Below, one piece after another: positions 11,761-24,225 of a stretch of 64,000 nucleotides of DNA. Within the stretch, counting starts at the first letter, position 1; every line of letters begins with the position of its first letter. Source of the stretch: Trileptium ribeirensis (taxonomy: Eukaryota > Nematoda > Enoplea > Enoplida > Thoracostomopsidae); contig JASANE010007267.1 in the NCBI GenBank assembly GCA_030248225.1, positions 1-64,000 on the forward strand. Direction: 5' to 3'. Under the pieces are notes generated by a model, which was given only the letters and a program-made list of their open reading frames with translations, was not told the origin of the DNA and searched no databases. The position numbers and the translations under genes were made by a program.

Positions 11761-12912
11761 AGCTAAACAATGCCCAGACTGGCAACTGCGTAGTCTTCAG
11801 ATTCAGTGGTCACCCTGTAATGTTCAGCATACTTTGTAGAATGGAGCGAAGCGACGCATTTTTGTATTCGTCAGAGCGGGTAAAATCGGCACTATCTGTC
11901 TGTCCTTCCGCCCTTCAAACTCCTCAATAACTACTGGGCTGATTTATTTTTTTTGTTTGGAAATCCTAATATCCTCCAGGCGCAAGATATATAGTTTTTG
12001 TCAAAATTTGTTTTAGTTAATTACGTAGTAAATTGTGTCTGCGCACAAAACGCAATGCGAACGGACGCAATTGTGTCTGGAAATGAACGAGCGCAATTGC
12101 GTCTGGACGCGGACGGACGTTGACACATACGGACAAGATTTTGTCTGGACGCGGACAGACCCAATAATGTGCGTCTGCGTCCGTTTTTTGCGCGCTATGT
12201 GTCCATGACTGCAGATCGCATAAAAATGGCATCTGACCAATCGAAAGTAATGACAAACCTGAGAAGACAGTGTTTTGATATTGAAATCAAACTGTTTTGC
12301 ATAAGCGAACATCCAAACAAAATTGCCGAAATTCGAGCAACTGAAAAACTTATTGTCAATGTCCAATTAACGCGGAGTCTTAGTTTACACTTCGACACGA
12401 TTCACTTGTGCAAATTGCGGGTTTTGGCAAGAAGTATTGTTTCAACGTGCGATTTTTGTCGCGTCTTATAGGTTTCTTAGTCTGTGCTTGTGATCTTATA
12501 GGATGATCTGCATCCTGCAGTTGGGATTTGGACTGTATCAATAATGGTCGCAACGGTACTAGTGAAATTCGTGTTAATGGTCGTTTGTTATAAGTAAGTT
12601 GAACAGGTATTTATTTGCATGTCAAATTGCTATGACTAGCTGTGTGTTAAGTTAGTGATGCAGCGCTTCCAGTCTATCGATGAAGTTCTGCTTGAAGGTA
12701 ACTTACGTGAAATTGTAGCTATCTAATCAGAGCATAGTTTAACGTAGTGGAGATTGTGTGTTGCAGGGGTGAAAGCTTTTAAATTCCGTGTGTGTGTTTG
12801 TGTGGTCAGCCTAACTCGGGAAAGAATTAACCTATTTTCATGATCTTGGGCTCATTCGAACCGATATAGTCTATTTACTGCGTACATCCCAAAGCGGTTT
12901 TGATTTGAAGTC
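11761..12912. other. No gene seen; degenerate low-copy repeats
   Basis: The stretch 11880-11950 (TCTGTCTGTCCTTCCGCCC followed by CTCCTCAATAACTACTGGGC) has the look of a transposon-derived fragment. The cluster at 12020-12190 is listed separately. No splice-bounded exon could be identified. Confidence 0.4.
12020..12190. repeat. Cluster of GTCTGGACGCGGAC-type words
   Basis: Variants of CGCAATTGTGTCTGG and GTCTGGACGCGGACGGAC recur four to five times in both orientations (12030s, 12070s, 12095-12120, 12147-12165, 12170-12190). It is a GC-richer island in AT-rich DNA, consistent with a short degenerate minisatellite. ORFs overlapping it in several frames are composition artefacts. Confidence 0.6.
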
Positions 12913-13560
12913 AGGTTCCGGGGTCAGAGGTCAAAATGAGGGTTTACCCCATTTTAGTACCCTTCACGGAAGTAAGGTTATTTTTATCTTAACTTTAGAA
13001 TTTTATCTCTGGCTGGCTTTATTATTTCGTAGCAAAATGATAAAATGCCGGTGCCTCTTTTTTGTTTTTCAATTAACGCTCCGATTCTGGAGTTAGTGGT
13101 TTGGAGGTATGGCGCCGTCGTGGTTCCTCGACCCAAAATTCAACAATTTGTTCTGAGATCCTAGGTTGCTGAAAAGTTTCACTTGGTGTTTTCGGGCACG
13201 GGAAAACTTATTGCCGGGTATTTGTTTTGCTCTACGAACCATGCTTTTATGTGTACGGTGGTATGGCGCCCCCATGATTCAGGGTCAGAGGTCAGGTGGG
13301 CTTTTTTACCCCATTGCAGTACCCTTCACGGGAGCAAGGTTATTTTTATCATAACTTTCGAACTTTTTTCTCTGGTAGGTTTTATTTCATAGTAAAATGA
13401 TAATTGCCGAATGTCCCTGTTGTTTTTCGTACGAGGGTATGGCGCCCCATGGTTCCTCAACTCAAAATTTCAAACTGTATTGTGACGTCCTGGTAGGCTG
13501 ATAGCTTGCGACAGGGGGTTTTCGGGCATGGGAAACTCATTGCCGGTGATAGTTTTGTGC
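12913..13560 (+). repeat. Two tandem copies of a ~330-360 bp repeat
   Basis: GGTCAGAGGTC at 12922 recurs at 13283 (361 bp apart). TACCCCATT..AGTACCCTTCACGG and a GGTTATTTTTATC word follow in both copies. GGTATGGCGCC occurs at 13106, 13260 and 13436, each followed by a CATGGTTCCTC- or CATGATTC-like word, so the unit may itself be a diverged dimer. Only two larger copies are present. Confidence 0.8.
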
Positions 13561-14326
13561 TTGATATCCATATATGTATATCATATCGGCGTATGCTATC
13601 GAGAGCTGATTGGCTGTACACGCAAAAGGCGTAGGTGTACCAATGCTTCACTAGTTTTACCTCAGCAGTGTCGATAGAGCTACTAGTTCTAGATTTAATG
13701 TGTCGCTGTTATTGACAGATGACTGGTTATACATAGATTTTCTATAGTTCGAATAATTTGTATACTATTAACCTTTAAGATTTGAGGGTAACGTAAATTC
13801 TTTCACTAATGGAGCTTGGTGTAATTTAACAACACGTTCTGGTGCAACCTTTTCCATCGTAAATGTAATTCCGTTAATATTTTTTGAATTCCCTGCCCGT
13901 AAATTATTAACACATGTAATGATACGTGATTTAGCATTATTGACTATTTTAAGATGTATATTTCATGGCTTCTTGGCTATATAAATATAACATCTGTATT
14001 ACAAGGGGTATAAGTTTACATTATGCCGATGAGAGTTTTCTGTGTACTCCTTAAAGCAAATACAATCATTAGCCGATATACAACGATGAAAAGCAACTTT
14101 TTATTGACTCAGTCTAGGACAACCAATGTTGCCTGCTTAATATAGAGTTCGATCTCAAGTAGATGTGCGTGTGGCTGCGCTCGAAATTGTATAAAAAATA
14201 TGAAAAAAACAAAACCATGTATCAAACCAAAAATGGCACATAAAACCTGTAGTACCTACGTACAATTTGTAAGTAATACTTTCTTGGTTACAGTTATCGC
14301 TTTACTGCCCCAAGACAATCTTTTAG

Positions 14327-14448
14327 GTATAAAAGTGTTAACACCATTGTGCTTGCGCAAGATCACAGAAACGATTGTCTTTCTAATACGGTTGCTATAA
14401 TTTGTGCTTACATTGGTGCTCGGTTCTGGAAGTACACTGATCCCATAG
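14327..14448 (+). CDS. Cation diffusion facilitator transporter, penultimate exon
   Basis: After the acceptor TCTTTTAG the exon reads YKSVNTIVLAQDHRNDCLSN, then TVAIICAYIGARFWKYTDPI, ending at a GTAAGC donor in phase 1. The next exon (19280) completes DPIG and continues AIVVSLYIAITW, which is exactly the CDF order: transmembrane helix V with its metal site, then helix VI. The site reads D-H-R-N-D. A DxxxD pair in this helix is typical of the manganese-transporting CDF branch, whereas zinc transporters carry HxxxD. The protein would export divalent metal across a vesicle or plasma membrane by proton antiport. Helices I-IV should lie upstream but were not found within the window. Confidence 0.9.
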
Positions 14449-17262
14449 GTAAGCTTTACGTGTTTTAATTGGATGAATGATTGAGGCTAGGCGATTTCGT
14501 TGTTTAAAATTTATTATTGACATAATGTTTGCTGCTGCGTCATTCAGTATCGACAACTTTAATGTGTGAGTTATATTCTGCGTTTTGCAATAATGGATAT
14601 GGTTAAAACCTGTACTGAAAAAATTTATACTTCAAATATTGCATCCTTATCGCTGAACAGCTTCTGGAATCAGCGTGTTAGTTTGCGTTTTGTTCTTATA
14701 TTGAAAATATGGCTGTTTATGGCTGCTTATTGAAATGTTTATGACGGTAATTGTTTACGCTAATATAAATTGATGCGTAGTCCACAATATAGACTCCAGT
14801 TTCTGCTCTGTATTCAGTTGATTTCTTGTTCTTGGGTTAAAAAATATTTTCAGGGCTGTGGAATGTTCACTAATAATAAATACATTATTGGTTTTGCGTT
14901 ATCTTTTTAACGGCTACAAAGCCAAAATTTTCTTAGATTCAGTTTTACTGTACATTTGCTTTGTATAATTTTGAAGAAATGCAAAAATTGCGTTTTGAAT
15001 ATTGGCACATTTTCCAAGAATTTTATCGCCTAGCCATAATGAGTGAGTGGATTATTCTCCTCAAAATGGCGCTAGAGAAATCCTAGCTAGCTGCTACACT
15101 AATGCAGTGACATTTTGTAATAAGAAATTACATAATATTTCAGTAAATATTGCGCCAAATTATTAAAGTTGTATTGTAGCGAAATCTGGGAATTATAATA
15201 TATCTGGGGGCTGTCAGCCAGCTTCGTTGCTCTGTTTTTCAGCTTTTTCCATTAGCTATAATTATGGTATGTGGATATACTCCAAATCTGATGCTATAAA
15301 TATTCACTCTGTGTTCTTTTGAAGTTAATCTTGGTCGGCGCGAACTATTCCTGATCTTTGTCGGTACCACAGTTTAAACAAATTATAGTTATATTACTGA
15401 ATAGCACTAACTTAAATCAACCTTTTTCTAATACAGGACAGACGAAACTGCAAAAATGATCAGTATGATTTGCACACATTGAAAGCCTTGTCGTTACATT
15501 TTAGTATTATATTGTACTCTTACGAAGACGTTACTCATGGCGTCGTAATTATTTCAAAGTGATTTAATTTCACAGAAATACCATTCATCCAACAACACGA
15601 TATGAAGCGAAGCAACTGTAGGCACATAAACCTGTATAGCAAGATCGATGTGCACGTGTCAAATTCATAAAATGCATTGATTATTGACTGATATTTTCGG
15701 CGTACTACAGTATTTGTTAGAAACATCGGAATTTTACTGTATGCATGTCCCCGTTTAAGAGAGCATTTATTCTTACACATGATGCATCTCAGACTTGTCA
15801 TGCACACGCAGCATACTAGTATCTCACAAGCGAGTGGAAACAGAGTGAGCATGCCTGCTAATAAATATTCCAAGCATGAAATATTAGCCTTACTTGTGTT
15901 TGTGTGCTACAATACACGTCAAAAGTGACTGTCGCTCGCTCGAGACTCACTCGAACTAAATTTTTTCCAAAAAATAGAATTTATTATTAATTTAAATAGT
16001 TTCGAAATCTCGAGCAAGCCACTCGCTCGAAATGCGACAATCATTTACTGTGTTTAAAACGTGGCGTGTGTAACACCACCGATATCGCTAAGACCGCTAA
16101 CAGACCTGTAATGACACGATACAACAACAAAATCAGGTATCGGACTGTAATACCATCGTATTCAACGTGCTTAAGAATTTCCCAATTAAAATTTCCCCTA
16201 GAATGAACATGGCAGCCGTCCGAAGTTCCCACCATACTTTTCGATGACTTGTGGATAGGTCAGGTACATGGGCGTTTTTGGCCTCATTTTGTAAAGCAGT
16301 TCATACTCTATGTAGCTACAAATGGGTCTATCTTCTCAACAGAAGCAAGATTTAAGCAATATAGCTGATTGGGTCAATTTCTAATTTAATGCTGAGTATT
16401 AGCTGTGCACATCTCTCTAAATTACATATTCAGCACCCAGAAATTCACCAAATTGGCATTAAGACAAGCTATTAGTAAATAGTTACTGCTGCTTGGTAGG
16501 ATTGCCAAGAATGATCGTCTATATACACGTTTGTAGAGCTAAAAACTTCGTAATGTATGTATACACGTTTCCGAGGATAAAGGGTTTCAATGAAACTAGA
16601 CGGAAATTAGCAATCTAGTACTGTCTGGAGACTAAAAATTGGTAGTATCTGTTTGCAAGTGGGATAGAGGTTCACTGAAAGTTCCACTCAATATTTCAGC
16701 CTGGAGATAGAGGCTTTGCTAACACGTCCTAGACGTTTTGCGTACGTTAAAATGATTTTCTGAAATAGATTGGATTGTGTCATGAGTCTGGCCACTTCGC
16801 GGTAGAGTGGTCGCAGGATTTCGACGGTTTTTTTATCACCCACCTAAACTTTGTTTTCCTCCGGCACCAAAGGGTATTTCAACGTAACGTTAAATCATTG
16901 TAAGGTGTTATAATCTTTCTGATAAAAATGGCCAAGCTAGGAACAGGACTGTTTTTATTTCGACTATTCATAATAAGATACCCAGTAAACTGAAGCGCGG
17001 CCTACTGTAAGACATAGTTTTCAGCCGGACAAAAATGTTGTAAGATTTAATTCATATAATTCATATGCAACAAAATGTCATACATGTAAATATATGGCAC
17101 ACCATAAAATGCAAGTATAAGACATATGATAAACATGTGTGCACTGTACACTGTTACATATATCTTTTTAAACAACCTTGGGGGAATTTCTTCGGTTCCC
17201 CAAGTTGCAACGGTGGCAACCGCAAGTCAACAATCGTCCCCATGTGATACTTTTATAAAGCG
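14449..17262 (+). other. Intron of the CDF gene, left part
   Basis: The intron 14449-19279 begins GTAAGC and ends CTTTTTAG. This left part is AT-rich with no further exon seen. It contains a small inverted repeat (15925-16060, GACTGTCGCTCGCTCGAG against its approximate reverse complement) and, near 16280-16480, a repeat related to 22160-22400. Confidence 0.6.
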
Positions 17263-18869
17263 GGGTCATTTCACGCTACGATGACCTTTTGGTCGGGGGG
17301 GGGGTAAAACTGGATATTTTGGCCAGTAGCACGTAAACGTGCAGGGAAATGGTAAAAATGTTATTTGCGCTAGGAAGCGTCATTAGTTAGCTAGTTCAAA
17401 CAAAAAAAATTTTTCGGCTTCACGCATGCCGTAAGAGGCTGGACATCCACATAAGTCCCAAATTGACAAAAATCGTAATGACTAATTTTTCGACCTCTTT
17501 TTTTCGGGTAGTGTCGTGGCTCCGTGCTCGTAGTTATGGCCCAAATTCTTTTCTATGCAGGATTAGTCAGGTCTACACAACATTTTTAATTGCACGATTT
17601 TCAAATCTACTCCAATCATGGAGAGTGACAGCTGTCGATATGGCATGAACCCCAGTTTTACCCCCCCCCCGACCAAATTCCTTTTTTGGTCATTGCTCGT
17701 TACTTATGCATGGTACATAAACGTTGTTCATATATCATACCTGTCCCCTGGATGCCTTTTGAAAAAATATTAACCCAGGTGCTTGCTGTTACTTACCCCA
17801 GCGCTAGGGTCAAAAGATCGATTTTAGCACATTTGATTACCCCCCCCCCCCGACCGTTGCTAGTTAGGGGTATCGTGGAGTCAGTAGAATTCAATTAATT
17901 TCTCTGTTATGGTTCTTTCCAATCACGAAGCGAATGGTGAAACGACCGGAGCTCTATCTCGCGCCCAACCTGTTGATCTCAGGCTTTTACCCACCCCCGA
18001 CCACACTTTTACCCACCCCCGACCACCACCAAAATGTGGAAAAATCGAACATACGATGTTATTTCGAGGAAATTTCACGTTGTTGGTTCATAATACATTG
18101 TGGCAATACATTTGGACGACATATGTCGCAAAATTATTTTTTTTTAAATTCTAAATTTACCCCCCCCCACCATGGTCTCAGGCATGTACACTGGCAGTTG
18201 ATATGGGCTGCCATTTTGTACCCTCATAGTGGAAATTGTGGTATAGAATATCTTACATACCGTTTTCAAGTTAACTATGCTGGTTAAACACGGTCGAATT
18301 GGACATTTCACATTTTTACCCCCCCCACCCCGCCAAATTTTACCCACCCCCGACCACAAGCTACTTCCGGTATTCTAACATATCTGGCAAAGGGTATGTT
18401 TTGAATTTTTTTGCATAACACTTCCCCCAGGCTAAACTATCGATATAAATAGCTACCGTGTATGGCCGCTTCGTTTCCATTTAATAACCGGTATAAATCG
18501 GCACCCCCATGTTTTAAAAGTGTTAAATTTGACCCAAGAATAGGCATAAAAAGCTTAATTTTTGATATACGGAGTTCCGCATAACGTCATTTTGACCGCG
18601 CTGACGGGCTGCACGAGATACGATCACAAAATCACTAGATGCAACCTGGAGCATACCAGAGGCCATTTTATGGTACCTTGCGGAGCAGCAGGGGGTGGTA
18701 TTTGGGAAGCCATAGCATAAAAACGGTTAAAAAATTTACTATAACGACCTCAAATTACGGATCCTTGATGTTTTTTGGTCATAGGGTGTAAAAATGAAGA
18801 TAATCGGAGCCAAAAAAGTCATTAGTCATTTTTTCTTGGGCAAAACGTCATCGTAGCGTGAAATGACCC
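17263..18869. mobile_element. 1.6 kb TIR element with repeated C-homopolymer boxes, inside the CDF intron
   Basis: The left end at 17263 (GGGTCATTTCACGCTACGAT followed by GAC) is identical over 23 bp to the reverse complement of the right end at 18847-18869, and after one mismatch both continue TTTTG. A 4-bp AGCG flanks both sides (17259-17262 and 18870-18873), consistent with a 4-bp target duplication. Inside, a box of the form TTTTACCC(C)nGACCA recurs at about 17287 (inverted), 17655, 17840, 17990, 18005, 18158, 18316 and 18340, with C-runs of up to about 11. No transposase is recognisable, so it is non-autonomous. Superfamily unknown. Confidence 0.9.
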
Positions 18870-18978
18870 AGCGGAGATGCCCGAATAGCATCCTACCAAT
18901 TAATGATTACTGCATTATTGTTACTCTAACCCCGCAAATTGCTTGTACTGTTTATGTTTGCTCATCGAATATATTTCC

Positions 18979-19145
18979 ATGTCCTCATTTTGCAACGCCG
19001 GAATACGGTTCTGTTAATTTATTCCATGTGGATTTCAGGCTGCTAAAAACGTCTTAATAAATATTGTCCTCATTTGCAATGCCGGAATACATGCTGTGAA
19101 TTTATTGCATATGGTGTTCAGGCTGTTAATAACTTCTTAAAATCT
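18979..19145 (+). repeat. ~84-bp direct tandem duplication
   Basis: GTCCTCATTTTGCAACGCCG (18981) and GTCCTCATTTGCAATGCCGG (19066) start two copies. Each continues GAATAC...TTAATTTATTCCATGTGG / GTGAATTTATTGCATATGG, then a TTCAGGCTG(C/T)TAA word. It sits just upstream of the final CDF exon and contains a TTTCAGG acceptor-like word, but gives no open frame joining to the gene. Confidence 0.75.
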
Positions 19146-19279
19146 TGAACACCGACGCGAACTACAGTGATGTCACAATTTTGCGAGCATTTGCCGAATA
19201 CTTCTCTAAATTGTGATGCACTATGGTATCGTTTACTAAAATGATTTACTGCTGTTAATCAAAATTATTTACTTTTTAG

Positions 19280-19638
19280 GAGCCATCGTTGTTTCGCTGT
19301 ATATTGCAATCACTTGGATTGCAACCGGCAAAGATCATATTGCAAAGCTTACCGGTCTCACTGCCAAACCCGCCGACATTAATCGAATCATCAAAATTTG
19401 CGTTGAACACGACTCTCGAATTCAGTTGATCGACACTGTACACGCGTATCATTACGGCACAAATTACTTAGTTGAAGTCGATATTGTAATGCCTCGTTCG
19501 GTGACGCTTGCAATCGCTCATGATGTTGCCGAATCACTACAGCGTAAAATCGAACGTCTACCGTTTTGTGAGCGCTGCTTTGTTCATGTAGACTATGAAG
19601 TTGATCATCGGCCTGAGTACGAGCATAAAATTGTTTGA
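19280..19638 (+). CDS. Cation diffusion facilitator transporter, final exon (C-terminal domain)
   Basis: After the acceptor CTTTTTAG the frame (phase 1) runs 118 codons to TGA at 19636. It reads GAIVVSLYIAITWIATGKDH (helix VI end), then the cytosolic CDF C-terminal domain: IKICVEHDSRIQLIDTVHAY, HYGTNYLVEVDIVMPRSVTL, AIAHDVAESLQRKIERLPFC, and FVHVDYEVDHRPEYEHKIV. The YLVEVDIV strand, the IAHDVAESLQ helix and the terminal FVHVDYE strand are standard features of the domain that dimerises CDF transporters. The length fits the family. Base composition is clearly less AT-rich than the surroundings, as expected for coding DNA. An AATAAA occurs about 390 bp downstream. Family assignment is firm; substrate (Mn2+) is inferred from the DxxxD site in the preceding exon. 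Confidence 0.95.
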
Positions 19639-20028
19639 AATAATAAGAAGATGTTGACTTCATATCGGATCGATGTTCGCTTGTGCAGCAGCACAGCGAA
19701 CTATCTGTAAGCTCTACTATGATCTGAGTAGCACAACGATTGTGGTGCCATGTGATTATATATTTATGAGCTAATGCATTGTATCATTGTGGACGTTAAT
19801 AACGCTCCAATATTATGTCGCTAACTACTACCACGCTTGTAATTTCGTTCGTGTATATATACAGCATAAGACTAATACCGAATTTTAACTGCAATTTGTT
19901 TTAATACAATATCTCAGGCAATAATTTCTAACGTCCGCCGGGATCTGGTGTTTCAGTCTGTGTCAACGTTATGGATTAAGTGAAATGATTGATTATGGCC
20001 CGGTAATCATCTAAATCTTCATGTTTGT

Positions 20029-20034
20029 AATAAA
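20029..20034 (+). promoter_or_regulatory. Possible polyadenylation signal for the CDF gene
   Basis: AATAAA in a T-rich context about 390 bp after the CDF stop codon. Such hexamers are common in AT-rich DNA, so this is only a plausible 3' end. Confidence 0.25.
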
Positions 20035-22601
20035 TTTACTGTATTCAACTTTTGTAATTTCTATCGTTTAAAACCATTATGGCTTTAATATAATTAGTTT
20101 TTTATGTGTACCTTTATTTTATTTTTGTGCTGAACAGCACTAAACCGAATTGAGTTTATTGCATTTTACAATGCAACGAGCAATATACAACAGAACCAAC
20201 CTGCTCTCGACGCGATTGTCAAATTACAGAAAGTGTCATACGTTTGTATTAAAAATTGTTTTGATGTTTTTATACTGGATTCTTCGCTGACACCGTTTGG
20301 TTTACTGATAAATTATGGTAGCCAGTAGAACGCATGAGTAATACTTAGATACATCGCAACGGATAGCCAGTAAATTCGTTTAATGCGTAACCACTCATTA
20401 AATGCACCTTAAATTAAATCGGAACATTCATTACAACGATGCTGACGATCTAAGCAACAATTAGCTTAATAATTCCGGTTGTAATTACCTACTGGTTAAA
20501 TACAACTGCGCGGTGCTAGAACGTGGAGGTTTTAAATGAGCGTTTAGAATTAGTTAATTAGCTGCTACTTGTAAATATATTGAAAACTACAGAATATTGA
20601 AAAAAAAGTTTTACCTAACGTAAAATTGTCAGGCTTAAACCGTTCCAGAATGCGGTGTCAAAGAATAACTTTATTGTGTGTATCGCCGAAATTAGCTATT
20701 TATTGAAAAACTTCTGTGTGGGATCAAATCTGAATGAATGGCATTTCTTGGCACAGCCGCGTTCCTAAAGGATAGATCTAATGATATATCAATGATTCTG
20801 CGCACTGTGTGTGTAAAATGGTTTGTTACCAGACTGAAGTGTTTCGGATTTTACGAGCCGATAATTTGTTACATCCTCACGTGGTGCCTAATTGGCAGTG
20901 TATGTGCTACTGTGATTTTTAGTTTAACGACGATTTGCAGTTGTACTTGCGTTGTTCACACTTAGTATCTACTGATTTTCGTATCAAATGTCTTGACTTG
21001 TTTTGCAAAAACCAAAAACGATGAAGATTCCATATTATAAATTTCCGCACGCAACTTGGCCAGGTGTTTGATCTCATATGCTATTGATGCTTTAAAGGCT
21101 TCTCAACGTTAGCCTGTATTTGCAAATCTTGTAATTGGTGACTTCCCATTAGATTGTTTTGTTGTTTTGCCAGGGTTTGTTTAGTATTGTGTTTATGAAA
21201 TTGAGATCGATTCGTATGAATAGGTGCTTTATGAAATGCTGCTTTATGCATGAATTGTTAAACGTAATTAGTAGAATTGTGTATTTTGACACGGGCTACT
21301 TTAATCGTAACAGATTTTTGTGCCATGTTAAGGTGTCGAATCAGGTATTATATTCGAAATTATATTTGAAATCATGGGTACAACAGATGAGAAAGACTTG
21401 AGGATTGTGACTCCCTCAATTTTTGGGACAGTGCCAATGATCTACTCACTCTTTTGTCTAGATGTGAAGTCCTAACCTCCCAGTTTTTAGTCTTTTCTAA
21501 TTCAAGTGATAGCAAAACTAACCGTAGGCAATTTTGCTTCCCCACTTTTCGAGGTAGATCTGCACCCCTTGATAAAATTTTATTTTCTAGTACTTATCTG
21601 TCTTTTATCGGTGATCTGTGTGCTTCAAACATGTTTAATAATAGCGACTATATAGTAGCTTTGCTTATCGGCAGGATGGTGAGTTCTGAGAGTTGAATGT
21701 AATTTAGAGAGATGTGCCCAGCTATATTGAGCACTAATTTCCAATCGTAATTCAGTGATTGACTTATGAATGATGAGTAATAAGTGATTCGAAGAAATTT
21801 TACTAGCCATAATATTGGCGAAATTTGACAATGTCCGTTATCGGTTTTTACTGTGACAAGTATAACTCAACTCTGGCAGAGCGAATTGATTTGCGCGATA
21901 GCTAATTTGAAAGCTTGAAATCTCTTTTTGAACCCTTTAGTAGGCGTGAACCAAATATCTCCTCCTCCCACCGAAAAACAGGCCGATCCCGAATGGGCCA
22001 AGTAAATCTCGTTGTTTAGTGTACCTGTACAACCGGTGTAGATATCTAAGTCAATTTGAACTCATTTTGTACCTGCTGGTTTGGGTGTGAATTCGCACAT
22101 GAGACCATAATGACACGAAAACGGCAATATATCCATGGCCGCTCGAAGTATATGTGTGTTGGCCTAATTTCTTGAGCAATTTATCGTCTATCAGTGCTTT
22201 ATTATGCAATAAGGAAGTATATCTTCTCAACTATTCAGGTGAGATGCCTGGTATTAGGCTCATTTTGTACTTTGATGCTCAATATAGCTGTGTTCATGTC
22301 GCTTAATTACATAGCTATTCAGCACTCAGATTCTAACACCATGGAATTAATACAAGCTTTTAGTTTTATACGAACGAACAAATACACAGATTTTTAAAGT
22401 GGATTATATATGAAATAGTTTTTTTATACAAAATGGTATTACCATTTGGTTTGCCTTAGTTAATACAAAATATAATTTGAGGTAAAAATGCTGCTATATG
22501 CTTTAGCAGGGTTATGAGACACGGGAAAATTGTATAGTAGATTGTGATAATAATATTTTGATACTATTGTATTAGATTTTACATACGTGCGCTGTAACAT
22601 T
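20035..22601. other. Intergenic, no gene seen
   Basis: Only short ORFs without recognisable domains. Repeat-like stretches near 21690-21790 (minus) and 22160-22400 (plus) resemble 16280-16480: all share a CTCAATATAGCTG / GAGTATTAGCTGTGCACATC core with a neighbouring TCTAAATTACAT...TTCAGCAC stretch, so they look like copies of one dispersed repeat. Confidence 0.45.
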
Positions 22602-22882
22602 ATAGGTGTCGATAGGGTGGGGTGTCGGAGCTTGCTCAAGCCAAATGTCGATTACCTGCAGGCTCCGCATCGCACCCTCTCGCCATTCCTACCCCGGGCG
22701 CCTTAGTCCGCGGGAATATTTTACCAAAAACGAGGTGAAAACTTGTGTTAAATTGGTAACATATAAGCAAAATTATCGCAAATTGGGGAAAATTTTTGCA
22801 AAATTAGGGAAATTTTTGAGTCGATGCGAATTTCAAAACTTCCCTCGTCTGGCCTAACCCACTCCAAGACCATCTACACCTC
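22602..22882. mobile_element. ~280-bp MITE with TAGGTGTCGA-type ends
   Basis: Begins ATAGGTGTCGATAGGGTGG and ends near CCATCTACACCTCA, whose reverse complement is TGAGGTGTAGATGG, giving short imperfect inverted ends. The GC-rich head is followed by a run of GCAAAATT.../GGGAAATTTTT words. The same plan occurs at 45291-45585 and, less completely, at 26131. No coding capacity. Confidence 0.6.
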
Positions 22883-24225
22883 ATGGGCCGACGTACCTTA
22901 GACACCTACGTATAACATGTATATACATCATAAATATATTGATATTTCAGCCTATTAAAACAGAGAAATTACTTAGCTAGTGTCTGGGAGCTTTCTATTA
23001 TAAAGCATATAATTCGCGAAAGTTGTGGAACTCGTATGGTTTAAGGAATATGTTGGCAGGTGCGGCTAAATTTTTTTGTGGAGCGTTTGAAGCTTCATAT
23101 TTTCTGTTTCAAACCTTTATGTATTCGGAAGCAAAGCTTAACAACACAATGTTTCAATCCAAATAAACCTGCAAAATTTTTTCTGTCCCTGTTAGCTGTA
23201 ATTTTTGTATTTTGTGGATATGAGCATATGTTTTATATAAATATTGTCCGCTGCAGTGGCACCGCTCATATTTTACCGACCGATCTAACTAAACGATACG
23301 AACCATACAAACAATTAATTGCTATTTAGCTTTGGCTCAAATTGTAAGTTGATGTCATTACGTGATAAACGTAAGTGCTAATAAAGTGACATAACCCAGA
23401 TTTTATTTTAATGACAAGAGCTAAAATATCTTTATTCATATCAAAGTAACGCCTGAACTTATTAACCTTGAACGTGACTGAGCCGCGCCGGCAAATTTGG
23501 TTAACTTTTCGCATTGCATAGCATTCATACCTATGCTAATATTTGGCGCATAGCTCCTTATCATAGGCTTTACGAAAATGAGAGCTCAGCCTTTCGAATA
23601 ACTAAAATATTTACGAGATAATTACTTCTTTCTGCGGAAATTTATATGACATTGGGCAGCATTCATTAAACATTTAGTGGAGGGTGAAGATGACGGTTAA
23701 CTACTTCCAAGAATATGGATGGGTCAAGCGATTTATGCATGAGTAAACTTTACCTGCGCCTACTGACTGTAAAAAATTACGTTATCCAACTCTACTTAGT
23801 GAAGAAAAATTTGCTGTTTTCTGTTCGTAACATCAAAAATGTTTGTGAACGAAATGTTATCGCTTTTAAATTGAAAAGGATTCTGTTCGCGATCACTACC
23901 TTTTCATTTGTCGAGTCGGTCAAGGTAGATCATGAGTCAAGTCTGTCTAGCGCAGATCAGTTTATGACAAACTACAGGACCCTTTTGTTTATGTCGACGC
24001 ATTTACATTGAATCTGTTGGAGAACATAGAGAAATCCTAATTGAAAATTAATAATCGTGGAACTTTTATTGACCGATTGCATTCTCTACACTTCTAAGCT
24101 AGCAATGAATCGAATCCCCTTTATTACTTGTTCCGTAACTGGAATCCACTGCATGTGGATCCACCGACATCGGGTTTTATAAAAAAGGATGTGTAGTGGG
24201 CGCAGGTTAAGTTTAGTCGCGCATT

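Noticed and set aside
12013..12471. ORFs of 117 and 100 residues in opposite strands
   Set aside because: They are reads through the GTCTGGACGCGGAC repeat cluster and adjacent AT-rich DNA. Their peptides are repeat translations with no family features.
17909..18287. ORFs of 81 and 117 residues rich in proline and histidine
   Set aside because: They arise from the C-homopolymer boxes of the TIR element 17263-18869 (CCCCC gives runs of Pro). No coding signal beyond that.
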